Part shown: positions 24,167 to 31,681 of the stretch, piece after piece
Layout: each line of letters opens with the position of its first letter
How positions within the stretch are numbered: the stretch's first letter is position 1
Assembly (NCBI RefSeq): GCF_036173125.1
Contig: NZ_CP108054.1
Coordinates: 6,415,001-6,479,000, forward strand
Reading direction: 5' to 3'
Origin: Streptomyces sp. NBC_00286
Lineage (GTDB): Bacteria; Actinomycetota; Actinomycetes; Streptomycetales; Streptomycetaceae
DNA length: 64,000 bases
The notes under the pieces: model-generated
The model's database searches: none
Told to the model about the DNA's origin: nothing
Seen by the model: only the letters and a program-made list of their open reading frames with translations
Program-made: the position numbers and the translations under genes

Positions 24167-26133
24167 GGACAGTCCGCCCCTGAGTCCGCCCCTGTCAATA
24201 GTGCGGAGATACGATCCGCCGCCACCGGCCGGGAGTACAGCCACCCCTGGCCGGTGTCGCAGCCGATACGCCGTAGTCGGGAGGCCTGGCCCGCGGTCTC
24301 CACGCACTCGGCGGTGACCGTCAGGCCCAGCCGGTGGGCGAGTTCGATGAGGGCCTCGACGATGACCTCGTCGGCGGGGTTCGCCCGGCTGCCGGCCTCC
24401 TCGTACTGGAAGCCCCGTACGAAGGAGCCGTCGAGCTTCAGCACGGAGACCGGGAGGCGGCTGAGGTAGGCGAGGTTGGAGTACCCGGTGCCGAAGTCGT
24501 CGATGGCGATGCGTACGCCCATGTCACTGAGCGCCTGCAGGGCCTGCAGCGGGCGGCCCGCCGAGCCCATCACGGCCGATTCGGTGAGCTCCAACTGGAG
24601 GAGATGCGGGGCGAGTCCGGTCTCCGTGAGGATCGCCGCGACATCCGCCACCAGGTCGGAGTCCCAGACCTGACGCACCGCCACGTTCACGCTCACGAAG
24701 ACCGGCTGCACATCCGGGTGGTCCAACTGCCAGCGGCGCGCCTGCCGGCAGGCGGTGGCCAGCACCCAGCGCCCCAACTGCACGATGGAACCGTCTTCTT
24801 CAGCAAGTCCGATGAACCGATTCGGCGTCAGCGTGCCGAACTGAGGATGGTTCCACCGGACCAGCGCCTCGACCCCGCGTACGCCGCCGTCCTCCATGCC
24901 GACCAACGGCTGGTATTCCAGAGCGAATTCGCCCTTCTCGATGGCGGGGCGGAGGGTGGAGGCGAGGGCCTGGCGGGTCATGCGGTGGGCGTTGCGCTCC
25001 GGGTCGAAGAGCGTCCAGCGGGACTTTCCGTCGGCCTTCGCCCAGTACAGCGTCGTATCGGCGGCCTGCATCAGGCCCGTCGCGGTGGTGTCGGCCGCGT
25101 GCCGCTCGACGACCCCGATCGACGCCGAGACCGACAGCCGCTGCCCGGAGATGTCGAAAGGGGCCTGAAGAGCCGTCAGTACGGACTTGGCGAGCTCCGC
25201 CAGCTGCTCCGTACCCGTCGAGTCCTCGACCAGCAGCGCGAACTCGTCGCCGCCGAGCCGGGCGACCAGCGGTTTGGCCGCCCGCGCGTGCCCGGCCTCG
25301 TCCGCGCAGCGCGTCAGCCGTTCGGCGACGGCCGCGAGCAGCCGGTCGCCGATGCGGTGGCCGAGCGTGTCGTTGACCGCCTTGAAGCCGTCGAGGTCCA
25401 GGTAGCACAGCCCGATCCGGCCGGTGCCGGACTCCTCGTACGCCTCCGCCTCCAGTGCGGCCGACAGGCGCTCGAAGAACAGGGTGCGGTTGGGCAGCCG
25501 GGTCACCGGGTCGTGCATCTGCAAGTGCCGCAGACGCGCCTGGAGTTCACGGCGGGCGCTGATGTCGCAGACCGACACCAGCACGGCCTGCTCCTCCTCG
25601 GGCAGCGGAGACACCGTCACCTGGGCCCAGAGGGAGTGCCCGTCGGGGTGTTTGAGACGGCGCGTGCAGCGCAGTCTGGCCTGCCGGCCGCGGAGCACCT
25701 CGCGGTACGCGTGCCAGGTCCGGGCGTCGGAGGCCAGGTCCACCAGATCGGCGGCTACCCGGCCCGCGAGTCCGTCCGGGCCGGCGCCGAGCAGCGCGGC
25801 CAGCGCGTCGTTGGCCGTGACGACCAGGCCTTCGCGGTCGACGACGGCCATCGCCACGGGGGCGAAGTCGAAGGCGGCCCGGAACGTACGGTCCTCGAGG
25901 TCGTCGGACGTCGTACAGCCGGTCCCTCGGGATTCAGTGGGGGCGGGTGGAGGCTCGGCCTCGGCGCGTGATGTCACCGGTTCGGTACGTGTGGTACGCG
26001 TGTCCGCGTATGAGGTGTGAGTGTCGACGCGTGGGGTCGTCTCCTCGTGAGAAAGCGGCTGACTGTCACTTTCTGTGACCGCCGGCCGGACGAGGTTCGC
26101 CGCCGGCACCGGCCCATCGGACATTCCGCTCAC
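24157..26133 (-). CDS. cdgA: Cyclic di-GMP turnover protein, PAS-GGDEF-EAL (CdgA-type)
   Basis: The GTG start at 26133 has GGGAG upstream. The 658-residue layout is a polar N-terminus (1-80), PAS (about 82-190), GGDEF (about 205-375; active-site GGDEF at 294-298) and EAL (about 385-645). The EAL metal and catalytic residues are all present: EAL 422-424, NVAV, LELTES, DDFGTG, LKLDG, AECVE, GQGWLYSRP. Both activities are therefore plausible. Position and layout match S. coelicolor CdgA (SCO2817), a BldD target affecting development. No membrane segment is seen. Confidence 0.88.
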   Translation of the reverse strand: MSGMSDGPVPAANLVRPAVTESDSQPLSHEETTPRVDTHTSYADTRTTRTEPVTSRAEAEPPPAPTESRGTGCTTSDDLEDRTFRAAFDFAPVAMAVVDREGLVVTANDALAALLGAGPDGLAGRVAADLVDLASDARTWHAYREVLRGRQARLRCTRRLKHPDGHSLWAQVTVSPLPEEEQAVLVSVCDISARRELQARLRHLQMHDPVTRLPNRTLFFERLSAALEAEAYEESGTGRIGLCYLDLDGFKAVNDTLGHRIGDRLLAAVAERLTRCADEAGHARAAKPLVARLGGDEFALLVEDSTGTEQLAELAKSVLTALQAPFDISGQRLSVSASIGVVERHAADTTATGLMQAADTTLYWAKADGKSRWTLFDPERNAHRMTRQALASTLRPAIEKGEFALEYQPLVGMEDGGVRGVEALVRWNHPQFGTLTPNRFIGLAEEDGSIVQLGRWVLATACRQARRWQLDHPDVQPVFVSVNVAVRQVWDSDLVADVAAILTETGLAPHLLQLELTESAVMGSAGRPLQALQALSDMGVRIAIDDFGTGYSNLAYLSRLPVSVLKLDGSFVRGFQYEEAGSRANPADEVIVEALIELAHRLGLTVTAECVETAGQASRLRRIGCDTGQGWLYSRPVAADRISALLTGADSGADCPQT

Positions 26134-26508
26134 CGTTCGCTCCCGCTGTGCACTCGTTACTCGTACAGGTCTCGTCGGGTGGTCGGCCGGTGGAGGACGG
26201 CCGCTCTAGCCGTGTCCGCGCAGGAAAGTGTGCCGATCATAGAGGCTGGCCCGAACGCCTTCCAGCTACTCCTCAGTCTCCCCAATTAACCGGCTCTTCT
26301 GACAGATCGTTTCTGCCCGCACGTGGACATGTTCCTTCAGGGGCCGATCGGTTGTGACGTTCCGTGAGTGCTCAGGGTGTCAGCTTCCCTGTGGCGTGCT
26401 CATCCAGATGCCCTTGTGCTCACCCTTCTGGTGCAGACAAACAGGACGTTGGCCGACAAATACGTACAGGCTGGGTGTGGTATCCCGAATTCCGCACCGG
26501 AGGTCGAA
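26134..26508. promoter_or_regulatory. Divergent promoter region of cdgA and the M6-type protease gene
   Basis: No gene is supported here. TGTGACGTTCCGTGAG (26353-26368) has one GTGAC half and an imperfect second half reminiscent of a BldD box. This is weak, but cdgA is a known BldD target in S. coelicolor. Confidence 0.3.
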
Positions 26509-27828
26509 GTGCCGCGTCTGTTCCCCCTCAAGGGGCTCACCCGTGGCGGGGCACGACCTCGTTGGCGTGGTCCCGCGGCACTGTTCACCTCCATGACGGC
26601 GCTCGCCGCCACCTCTCTGGCGGCGGGCCCCTCCAACGCCGTACCGCCCTTGACGCCCTGCGCCCTGAAGCGAACCGACGCGCACCACTCCGTGGGCCTC
26701 GACACCTGGAACACCGCCTATCCGCGCCCCGACCGCCAACTCGACGCGGTGATGGTCTTCCTCTCCTTCCCCGACTCCGTCCCGCGGACCACGCCCACCG
26801 AACTGACGGCCGACCACTTCCCGGCCACCAGCCGCTTCTTCGAACGTGCCTCCTACGGCAAGTTCACGCTGCGCCCGCACGCAGTGCGTTCATGGCTTCC
26901 GATGCCGAGTGCCTCCACGGCGTACGCCATACGGCGCGACTGGAACTCCGCGCGCCGTTCCGCGTATCTGCGCGACGCCCTCGCCGCGTCCGACCCGCGG
27001 GTCGACTTCTCGCGTTACGACATCGTCTACTTCGTCGCCGACCCGGATGCACCCGGCGTCAACTCGGACGCGACGAAGGTGGTCAACCTGGAGTCGCCGC
27101 TACGGGCCGACGGCACGGACATCCGCCGGGTTGTCACGGTCTTCGAGCGGCATCCGCCGGACCGCCTGGTCCTGGCCCACGAAACCGGCCACGTCTTCGA
27201 CCTGCCCGATCTCTACCACCGGCCGCCCGACGACCGGGGCGACTGGGACACCTACGTCGGCGACTGGGACCTCATGGGCAGCCAGTTCGGCCTCGCACCG
27301 GATCTCTTCGCCTGGCACAAGTGGAAGCTCGGCTGGCTGGAATCGCGGCAGGTGTCGTGTGTGCAGGCGGCGGGCGGCGAGGGTACGCGGCTGGCGCTGG
27401 AGCCGTTGGGGGCGAGCGGTCCGGCGGTGACTGGGGCGGCTGGGGCAGGTGGGGCAGGTGGGGCTATGGAGGGTGCGGCGGGAGTTGCGGCGGGGGGTGG
27501 GACGAAGCTGGCGGTGGTGCGGACCGGGCGGGACAGTGCGCTCGCCTTCGAGGTGCGAGGGCGGGTCGGGAACGACGGGGCGGTCTGTTCTCAGGGGGTG
27601 CTCGTCTATCGCGTACGCAGTGAGGCCGTGTCCGGAGGCGGCCCGATCGAGGTCCTCGACGCCCACCCCGACACCGCGGCCTGCCCGGAGGACTCGGTCT
27701 ATCCACCGCTCGCGGACGCACCGGTCGGGCTCGGCGAGAGCTTCACGGTGCCGGGGGAGGACGTACGAGTCGAGGTGGAGAGCCGTACGGTCGCGGGGGC
27801 GTGGGGGGTGCGGATCTCGACCGGGTGA
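26509..27828 (+). CDS. Secreted M6-like zinc metalloprotease
   Basis: The GTG at 26509 is preceded by CCGGAGG, better than any earlier in-frame start. The 439-residue protein has a basic N-terminus and a hydrophobic export segment (LFTSMTALAATSLAAG), so it is probably secreted. The zinc motif HETGH is in LVLAHETGHVFDLPDLY, followed by GDWDLMGSQFG, the Met-turn-like region of the immune-inhibitor A/M6 group. A Gly/Ala-rich insert (about residues 305-325) separates the catalytic part from a C-terminal beta domain. A secreted peptidase role is inferred. Confidence 0.8.
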   Translation: MPRLFPLKGLTRGGARPRWRGPAALFTSMTALAATSLAAGPSNAVPPLTPCALKRTDAHHSVGLDTWNTAYPRPDRQLDAVMVFLSFPDSVPRTTPTELTADHFPATSRFFERASYGKFTLRPHAVRSWLPMPSASTAYAIRRDWNSARRSAYLRDALAASDPRVDFSRYDIVYFVADPDAPGVNSDATKVVNLESPLRADGTDIRRVVTVFERHPPDRLVLAHETGHVFDLPDLYHRPPDDRGDWDTYVGDWDLMGSQFGLAPDLFAWHKWKLGWLESRQVSCVQAAGGEGTRLALEPLGASGPAVTGAAGAGGAGGAMEGAAGVAAGGGTKLAVVRTGRDSALAFEVRGRVGNDGAVCSQGVLVYRVRSEAVSGGGPIEVLDAHPDTAACPEDSVYPPLADAPVGLGESFTVPGEDVRVEVESRTVAGAWGVRISTG

Positions 27829-27914
27829 GCTCTCGGGCTGACGGTCACAGCACGCCCATCGGGGGTGTGGGTGGCGGAGCCCCCACAACGCGCGGCGAAG
27901 CCGCGCAAAAACAA

Positions 27915-27960
27915 CGATGGCGAGGAGGTTCGCGCTTTCCGCGAACACGCCTCGCCATCG
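27915..27960. terminator. Terminator of tRNA-Lys copy 2
   Basis: A stem of CGATGGCGAG pairs with CTCGCCATCG and encloses a second stem (GTTCGCG/CGCGAAC). It lies just past the tRNA 3' end. A separate GCGCGG/CCGCGC hairpin at 27890-27906 may serve the protease gene. Confidence 0.8.
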
Positions 27961-27966
27961 CTATCG

Positions 27967-28040
27967 TGCGCCGCCAGGGACTCGAACCCCGGACCCGCTG
28001 ATTAAGAGTCAGCTGCTCTAACCAACTGAGCTAGCGGCGC
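27967..28040 (-). tRNA. tRNA-Lys(CTT), copy 2
   Basis: It has the same 74-base cloverleaf, base for base, as 13131-13204, with anticodon loop CTCTTAA. It has a different terminator and different flanks, so the duplication is limited to the gene itself. Confidence 0.97.
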
Positions 28041-28678
28041 CTGCTGACGTCGTAGACCTTAGCACCCGGATCCTGGTGAGGAAAAATCGATATACGAGCC
28101 GCCCGAGCTGCGCGTACCGCCGCCCAGAGCAGGACCTCCGGGCCCGGCAGCCAGGGCCGCTGGGTGTCCGGGGCGACGACCCAGCGGGCGGGTGTGGGGA
28201 TGGGCGCGGGCGCGGCTGTCGTACCCGCGGGCGGGACCGTCACCGCGTCGCCCCGGCCGTGGCAGAGCAGGGGCGGGATCGCGCGGCTGCGGCCCGCGCC
28301 GCCGTCGGAGCCCCACTCCTCCCACTTCAGCAGCGCGGGCAGGCGCTGCGCGGTGCCCGGCGTCGCGAAGAGGAGCATTCGCCCCCGGTACGCGGCTACC
28401 GGCCCCGAACCCGGTCCCTCGCCCCACAGCTCGTCCAGCATGCGGCGGCCGAAGATCGCGGGGGCGTTGACGACGTCGAAGGCGGAGCCGCAGGGGAGGA
28501 CCGCCGGAGTGGTGGGCCGGCGGTTCCGGACCGGGACGGTGGCGGTGTGCTTGGGGCTCTGTGCGGACGCGAGCCAGGCGGCTCCGTCCGAGGTGAGGGT
28601 GAGTGCACCTTGCGCGACGGTACGTGCGCCGGGCGCGACGGTGCCTGCCGGGTTGCCTGTGCTGCTCATGCCGCTCAT
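28031..28678 (-). CDS. Small primase/polymerase-like protein (annotated family in Streptomyces)
   Basis: The ATG at 28678 (MSGMSSTGN) is chosen; a GTG at 28768 would place the start inside a palindrome. The 215-residue protein has LTSDGAAWLASAQ, LPCGSAFDVVNAPAIFGRRMLDELW, RGRMLLFATPGTAQRLPALL and RWVVAPDTQRPWLPGPEVLLWA. These match a conserved Streptomyces family labelled bifunctional DNA primase/polymerase, although it is too short for a full enzyme and shows no clear catalytic Asp triad. The 3' end overlaps the tRNA-Lys 5' end by ten bases. Confidence 0.65.
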   Translation of the reverse strand: MSGMSSTGNPAGTVAPGARTVAQGALTLTSDGAAWLASAQSPKHTATVPVRNRRPTTPAVLPCGSAFDVVNAPAIFGRRMLDELWGEGPGSGPVAAYRGRMLLFATPGTAQRLPALLKWEEWGSDGGAGRSRAIPPLLCHGRGDAVTVPPAGTTAAPAPIPTPARWVVAPDTQRPWLPGPEVLLWAAVRAARAARISIFPHQDPGAKVYDVSRRR

Positions 28679-29021
28679 GCCGCATAGGTCTACTGGCGGT
28701 GAGGGGTCGATTGCGAGGAGTCGCCGGAAATCGGGACAGGAGGGGTGCGAGTGGGGTAGCTTGCCCACCCGGCATATGCCGGGTGGTCGATGCCCCGACT
28801 CAGGGCTCCGTGACGCAGGTCTCCTGATGCAGGTCCCGCCGACTCAGGCCTCCATGGATCAGGCCTCGCCGGCTCAGGCCTCCATGGATCAGGCCTCGCC
28901 GGCTCACGCTTCCATGGATCAGGTCTCGGCGGCTCACGCTTCCATGAAGCAGGTCTCGACGGCTCAGGTCTCGCGGCTCAGGCCTCGGCGGCTCAGGTCT
29001 CGCGGCTCAGGCCTCGGCGGC
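28679..29021. repeat. Intergenic region with 22-bp palindrome and ~30-bp tandem repeats
   Basis: CCACCCGGCATATGCC plus GGGTGG forms a perfect 22-bp palindrome at 28765-28786. From about 28840 to 29030, units of about 30 bases (CTCAGGCCTCCATGGATCAG with variants) repeat four times and degrade into 12-24-base CGGCTCAGG units that reach the stop of the next gene. Confidence 0.8.
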
Positions 29022-29399
29022 TCAGGTCAGGTCGCCGATTCCGTGCCCGAGACCCTTGCCGTTCGTCCCGCTGAGCAGTTCCCGGCCGAAGTCGACCATT
29101 CTCTTCGCGTAGTCCTCGGTCCACTCGGCCCGCTCGGCGATGTCGGCCGCGGTGAGCCGGTCGAACCGGCGGGGGTCGGCGAGCTGCGCGGCGGCGATCG
29201 CCTGGAACTCGACGGCACGGTCGGTGGCCGCGCGGAACGCGTGTGTCAGCTCCGTGGCGCGGTCCAGCAGCGCCCGTGGATCGTCGATCGACTCCAGATC
29301 GAAGAAGTGCTCCGGATCGGAGGCCGCCTCCGCGGGCTCGAAGAGCAGGGGCGCGGGGCGAAGCCGCGGCTCGTTCCGACGCGGCGTTTGCTCCGCCAT
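29022..29399 (-). CDS. Conserved hypothetical protein, helical, 125 residues
   Basis: The ATG at 29399 follows GAGGAGGAGAAG. The acidic, mostly helical protein (LESIDDPRALLDRATELTHAFRAATDRAVEFQAIAAAQL) has no signal peptide or membrane helix and no recognised domain. It is likely cytoplasmic. The stop codon borders the tandem repeat array. Confidence 0.7.
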   Translation of the reverse strand: MAEQTPRRNEPRLRPAPLLFEPAEAASDPEHFFDLESIDDPRALLDRATELTHAFRAATDRAVEFQAIAAAQLADPRRFDRLTAADIAERAEWTEDYAKRMVDFGRELLSGTNGKGLGHGIGDLT

Positions 29400-29480
29400 G
29401 ACTTCTCCTCCTCATGCGGTGGACGACCCGTCCTTGTGGGTGGGCCACCGTCCATTGTCTCTTGACCGCGCAAGTGGGCC

Positions 29481-29948
29481 TCAGGCCCGCCCGGCGCGCA
29501 GCCGCTCACTCGGGCACAGGTAGAACAGCTCGGGGTCGCCTTCGTCCAGGCCGTGCAGCAGCCCGGCCGGACTCCAGCCGGCCTGATGCAGCAGGCGCTG
29601 CATCGGATGGTTGGACACATTGGTGGACGTGAACAGCTTCGGGGTGGTGCACGCGGCCTCGACCGCTTTGAGGAGACGTGTGCCCACGCCCTTCTGGCGG
29701 GCGGTGGGCGCGACCATCAGCAGGCTGACGAAGCCCTGCTCGAAGAAGGTGTACTCCAGCACGCCGTAGCCCAAGGGGCCGGACGCATCCTCGGCCAGCA
29801 CCACCAAGCCTTGTTCGCACCAGCGCCGGATGTTTGCGCGGCGCGCGTCATCGCCCGCCGCCGCGAGGGAGTCGATCCCGGCCAGTTCGGTCCAGTCCGA
29901 GGCGTGCGCGCGACGGGCCACCGGGCCGCCGGGATTCTCAGGGTTCAT
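29481..29948 (-). CDS. GNAT-family N-acetyltransferase
   Basis: The 155-residue protein has the GNAT core: LVVLAEDASGPLGYGVLEY strand pair, acetyl-CoA-binding VAPTARQKGVGTRLL (Q/RxxGxG/A) and the C-terminal HPMQRLLHQAGW. The substrate is unknown. It is 81 bases upstream of the small hypothetical gene on the same strand. Confidence 0.85.
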   Translation of the reverse strand: MNPENPGGPVARRAHASDWTELAGIDSLAAAGDDARRANIRRWCEQGLVVLAEDASGPLGYGVLEYTFFEQGFVSLLMVAPTARQKGVGTRLLKAVEAACTTPKLFTSTNVSNHPMQRLLHQAGWSPAGLLHGLDEGDPELFYLCPSERLRAGRA

Positions 29949-29966
29949 CGCACGGGGCTCTCTGCG

Positions 29967-30209
29967 CTACGGCTGCCATGGCACCCGGTGTTCCGAAAGG
30001 TGGGACAGCACCGCGTGGTTCGCCTCCCAGCCGTCCGGGGCTGTATCCATTGGCCGCCTCCGGCGGCGGCCGGACTCCGTCCGGCAGCTGCGCGGCATGG
30101 CACCCGGCGCGTGGGCGAGAGGGATCGAGGGTTGGTCAGGGCTGCCATGGCACCTGGTGTTCCGAGAGGTGGGCGAACACCGCATGGTTCGCCTCCCAGC
30201 CGTCCGGGA
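29967..30209. repeat. Duplicated 3' end of the helicase gene
   Basis: Two direct copies of about 73 bases (29967-30039 and 30137-30209) are separated by unrelated sequence. The inner copy encodes the helicase C-terminus (DGWEANHAVFAHLSEHQVPW). The outer copy, after the stop, still encodes DGWEANHAVLSHLSEHRVPW. Confidence 0.8.
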
Positions 30210-31497
30210 ACTTCAGCGGGACTCCCAGCTGGACGGGTTCCGTGGAGGGGTGGTCGTCCAGGAGGGCGGGTACTCCGGCGCGGCTGATGACTATGCAGGC
30301 GTGGCGGTGGCGGGAGGCCAGGACGCAGAGGCGGCCCGTTTCCAGGTGGAAGGCCGTGGCGTCGGGGCGGCCGGAGAGGGGGTGCAGGACGACCGTGACG
30401 TCGTATTCGCGGCCCTGGAGGCGGTTGGCCGTGTCTACGGTCACGTCTCCGGCGCCCAGCTCCGCCAGCGCCGAGCGGACCGCTGCCGCCTGGTCGCGGT
30501 GTGCCGTGCCGACGGCGATGCGGTCGGCGGTGAGGGGGGTGGGGTCGGGGGAGCGTTCGGATGTGGCCGCGCCGCCTCGGTCCAGGAGGCGGCGTACGAC
30601 CTGGGCCAGTGCGCGTACCGCCTCGGGGTCCGTACGAGGCGTGTGGCGGGCCGGGAGTTCCAGCAGGCCCCAGCCCGACTCGGCCGCCTCGTCGATGACG
30701 CGGTCGGGGCCCGAACCGTCCGACGGGATCGCGAAGTCCAGCCGCCGGTCGCCGTGATCCGTGCCGCTGCGGAACGGGGTGTACGGGTAGAACGCGGCCG
30801 AGACCAGCGGCGCCGCCGACGCCGGGAGCCGCCAGGAGACGGGGAGGCGGTGCTGCGGCAACTGCGGGTTGTGGGCGAGCAGCGTCGTCACGGCCGAGGC
30901 GGACGGGTCGTACGACAGCCCTGCCCACTGCTCCGAGCCGACGATCGCGAACGGGTCCAGCTGGCCCGGATCGCCCACGAACAGTGCCCGCTCGAAGAGG
31001 CCCGCGACGGCGAGCAGCGCGTCCGAGCGCATCTGGTACGCCTCGTCGACGATCGCGTGCCCCCAGGGCTCGACGCCCTTGACGTGGGCCCACTTGGCGG
31101 CGGTCGAGATCACGACGCCGAGCCCGGCGAGGTCTCCGGCCTTCGCCGACTTGCGGACGTTCGGCAGGTCGTCGAGCGCCTTGTCGTACGGGTCCGGGTC
31201 GCTGCTGTGCAGGCGGCCGACGGGCAGCTCGGAGTTCTTCTCGGCGAGCCGCAGGACCAGGTCGTCGACCTGCGCGTTGGTCTGCGCGATGACCATCAAC
31301 GGGCGCCCGGCCTCGGCCAGTTCGAGCGCGGCGCGGACGACGAGCGTGGACTTGCCGGCGCCGGGCGGGGAGTCGACGACGACTCCGCGTGCGGTGCCGT
31401 CGAGGGTGTCGGCGAGGATCGCGTCGGTGGCGCGGGCTGCCTCGGCGCCGGGGTCAAAGGCGGCTTCTTGTGTGCGATTCGTCACTGGGAGTGCCAT
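30136..31497 (-). CDS. SF1 (Upf1/DNA2-like) AAA helicase or ATPase
   Basis: I start at the ATG at 31497 (MALPVTNRTQ); another ATG lies six bases earlier. The 453-residue protein has Walker A SPPGAGKST (43-51), DEAY as Walker B (151-154), motif III GDPGQLDP (175-182), VDTANRLQGREYDVTVVL and ASRHRHACIVISR. These are motifs I, II, III, V and VI of superfamily 1 helicases, in a compact form without large accessory domains. It is last of three same-strand genes with a 539-residue unknown and a RecB/Cas4-like nuclease. A joint role in DNA processing is inferred. Confidence 0.82.
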   Translation of the reverse strand: MALPVTNRTQEAAFDPGAEAARATDAILADTLDGTARGVVVDSPPGAGKSTLVVRAALELAEAGRPLMVIAQTNAQVDDLVLRLAEKNSELPVGRLHSSDPDPYDKALDDLPNVRKSAKAGDLAGLGVVISTAAKWAHVKGVEPWGHAIVDEAYQMRSDALLAVAGLFERALFVGDPGQLDPFAIVGSEQWAGLSYDPSASAVTTLLAHNPQLPQHRLPVSWRLPASAAPLVSAAFYPYTPFRSGTDHGDRRLDFAIPSDGSGPDRVIDEAAESGWGLLELPARHTPRTDPEAVRALAQVVRRLLDRGGAATSERSPDPTPLTADRIAVGTAHRDQAAAVRSALAELGAGDVTVDTANRLQGREYDVTVVLHPLSGRPDATAFHLETGRLCVLASRHRHACIVISRAGVPALLDDHPSTEPVQLGVPLKFPDGWEANHAVFAHLSEHQVPWQP

Positions 31498-31681
31498 CCA
31501 CATGACAGATGGTGGTATCGCCGCGTGCTGAGCGAGAACCAAGCCAGCACAGCAACCTCCAATCTCTGGGGAAACCGGGCTGGTTCCAACCCGGCTGGTG
31601 CTGATCGCGGAAGACTCGGTCGCTCGCTGAGCGATCGAGCGGCGTGAGCCAGGAATCCCGCTCGTTCGCGAGGGGGAGGGT

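Noticed and set aside
27967..28040. tRNA-Lys as the attachment site of an integrated element
   Set aside because: No integrase, no partial tRNA duplicate (the second copy is complete), and conserved core genes on both sides.
28840..29030. 30-bp repeats as a CRISPR candidate
   Set aside because: They are contiguous and degenerate with no spacers; a simple tandem array.
31498..31681. tRNA-like or riboswitch-like segment between helicase and unknown gene (GGTTCCAACCC)
   Set aside because: The T-loop consensus is not met and no cloverleaf can be folded.
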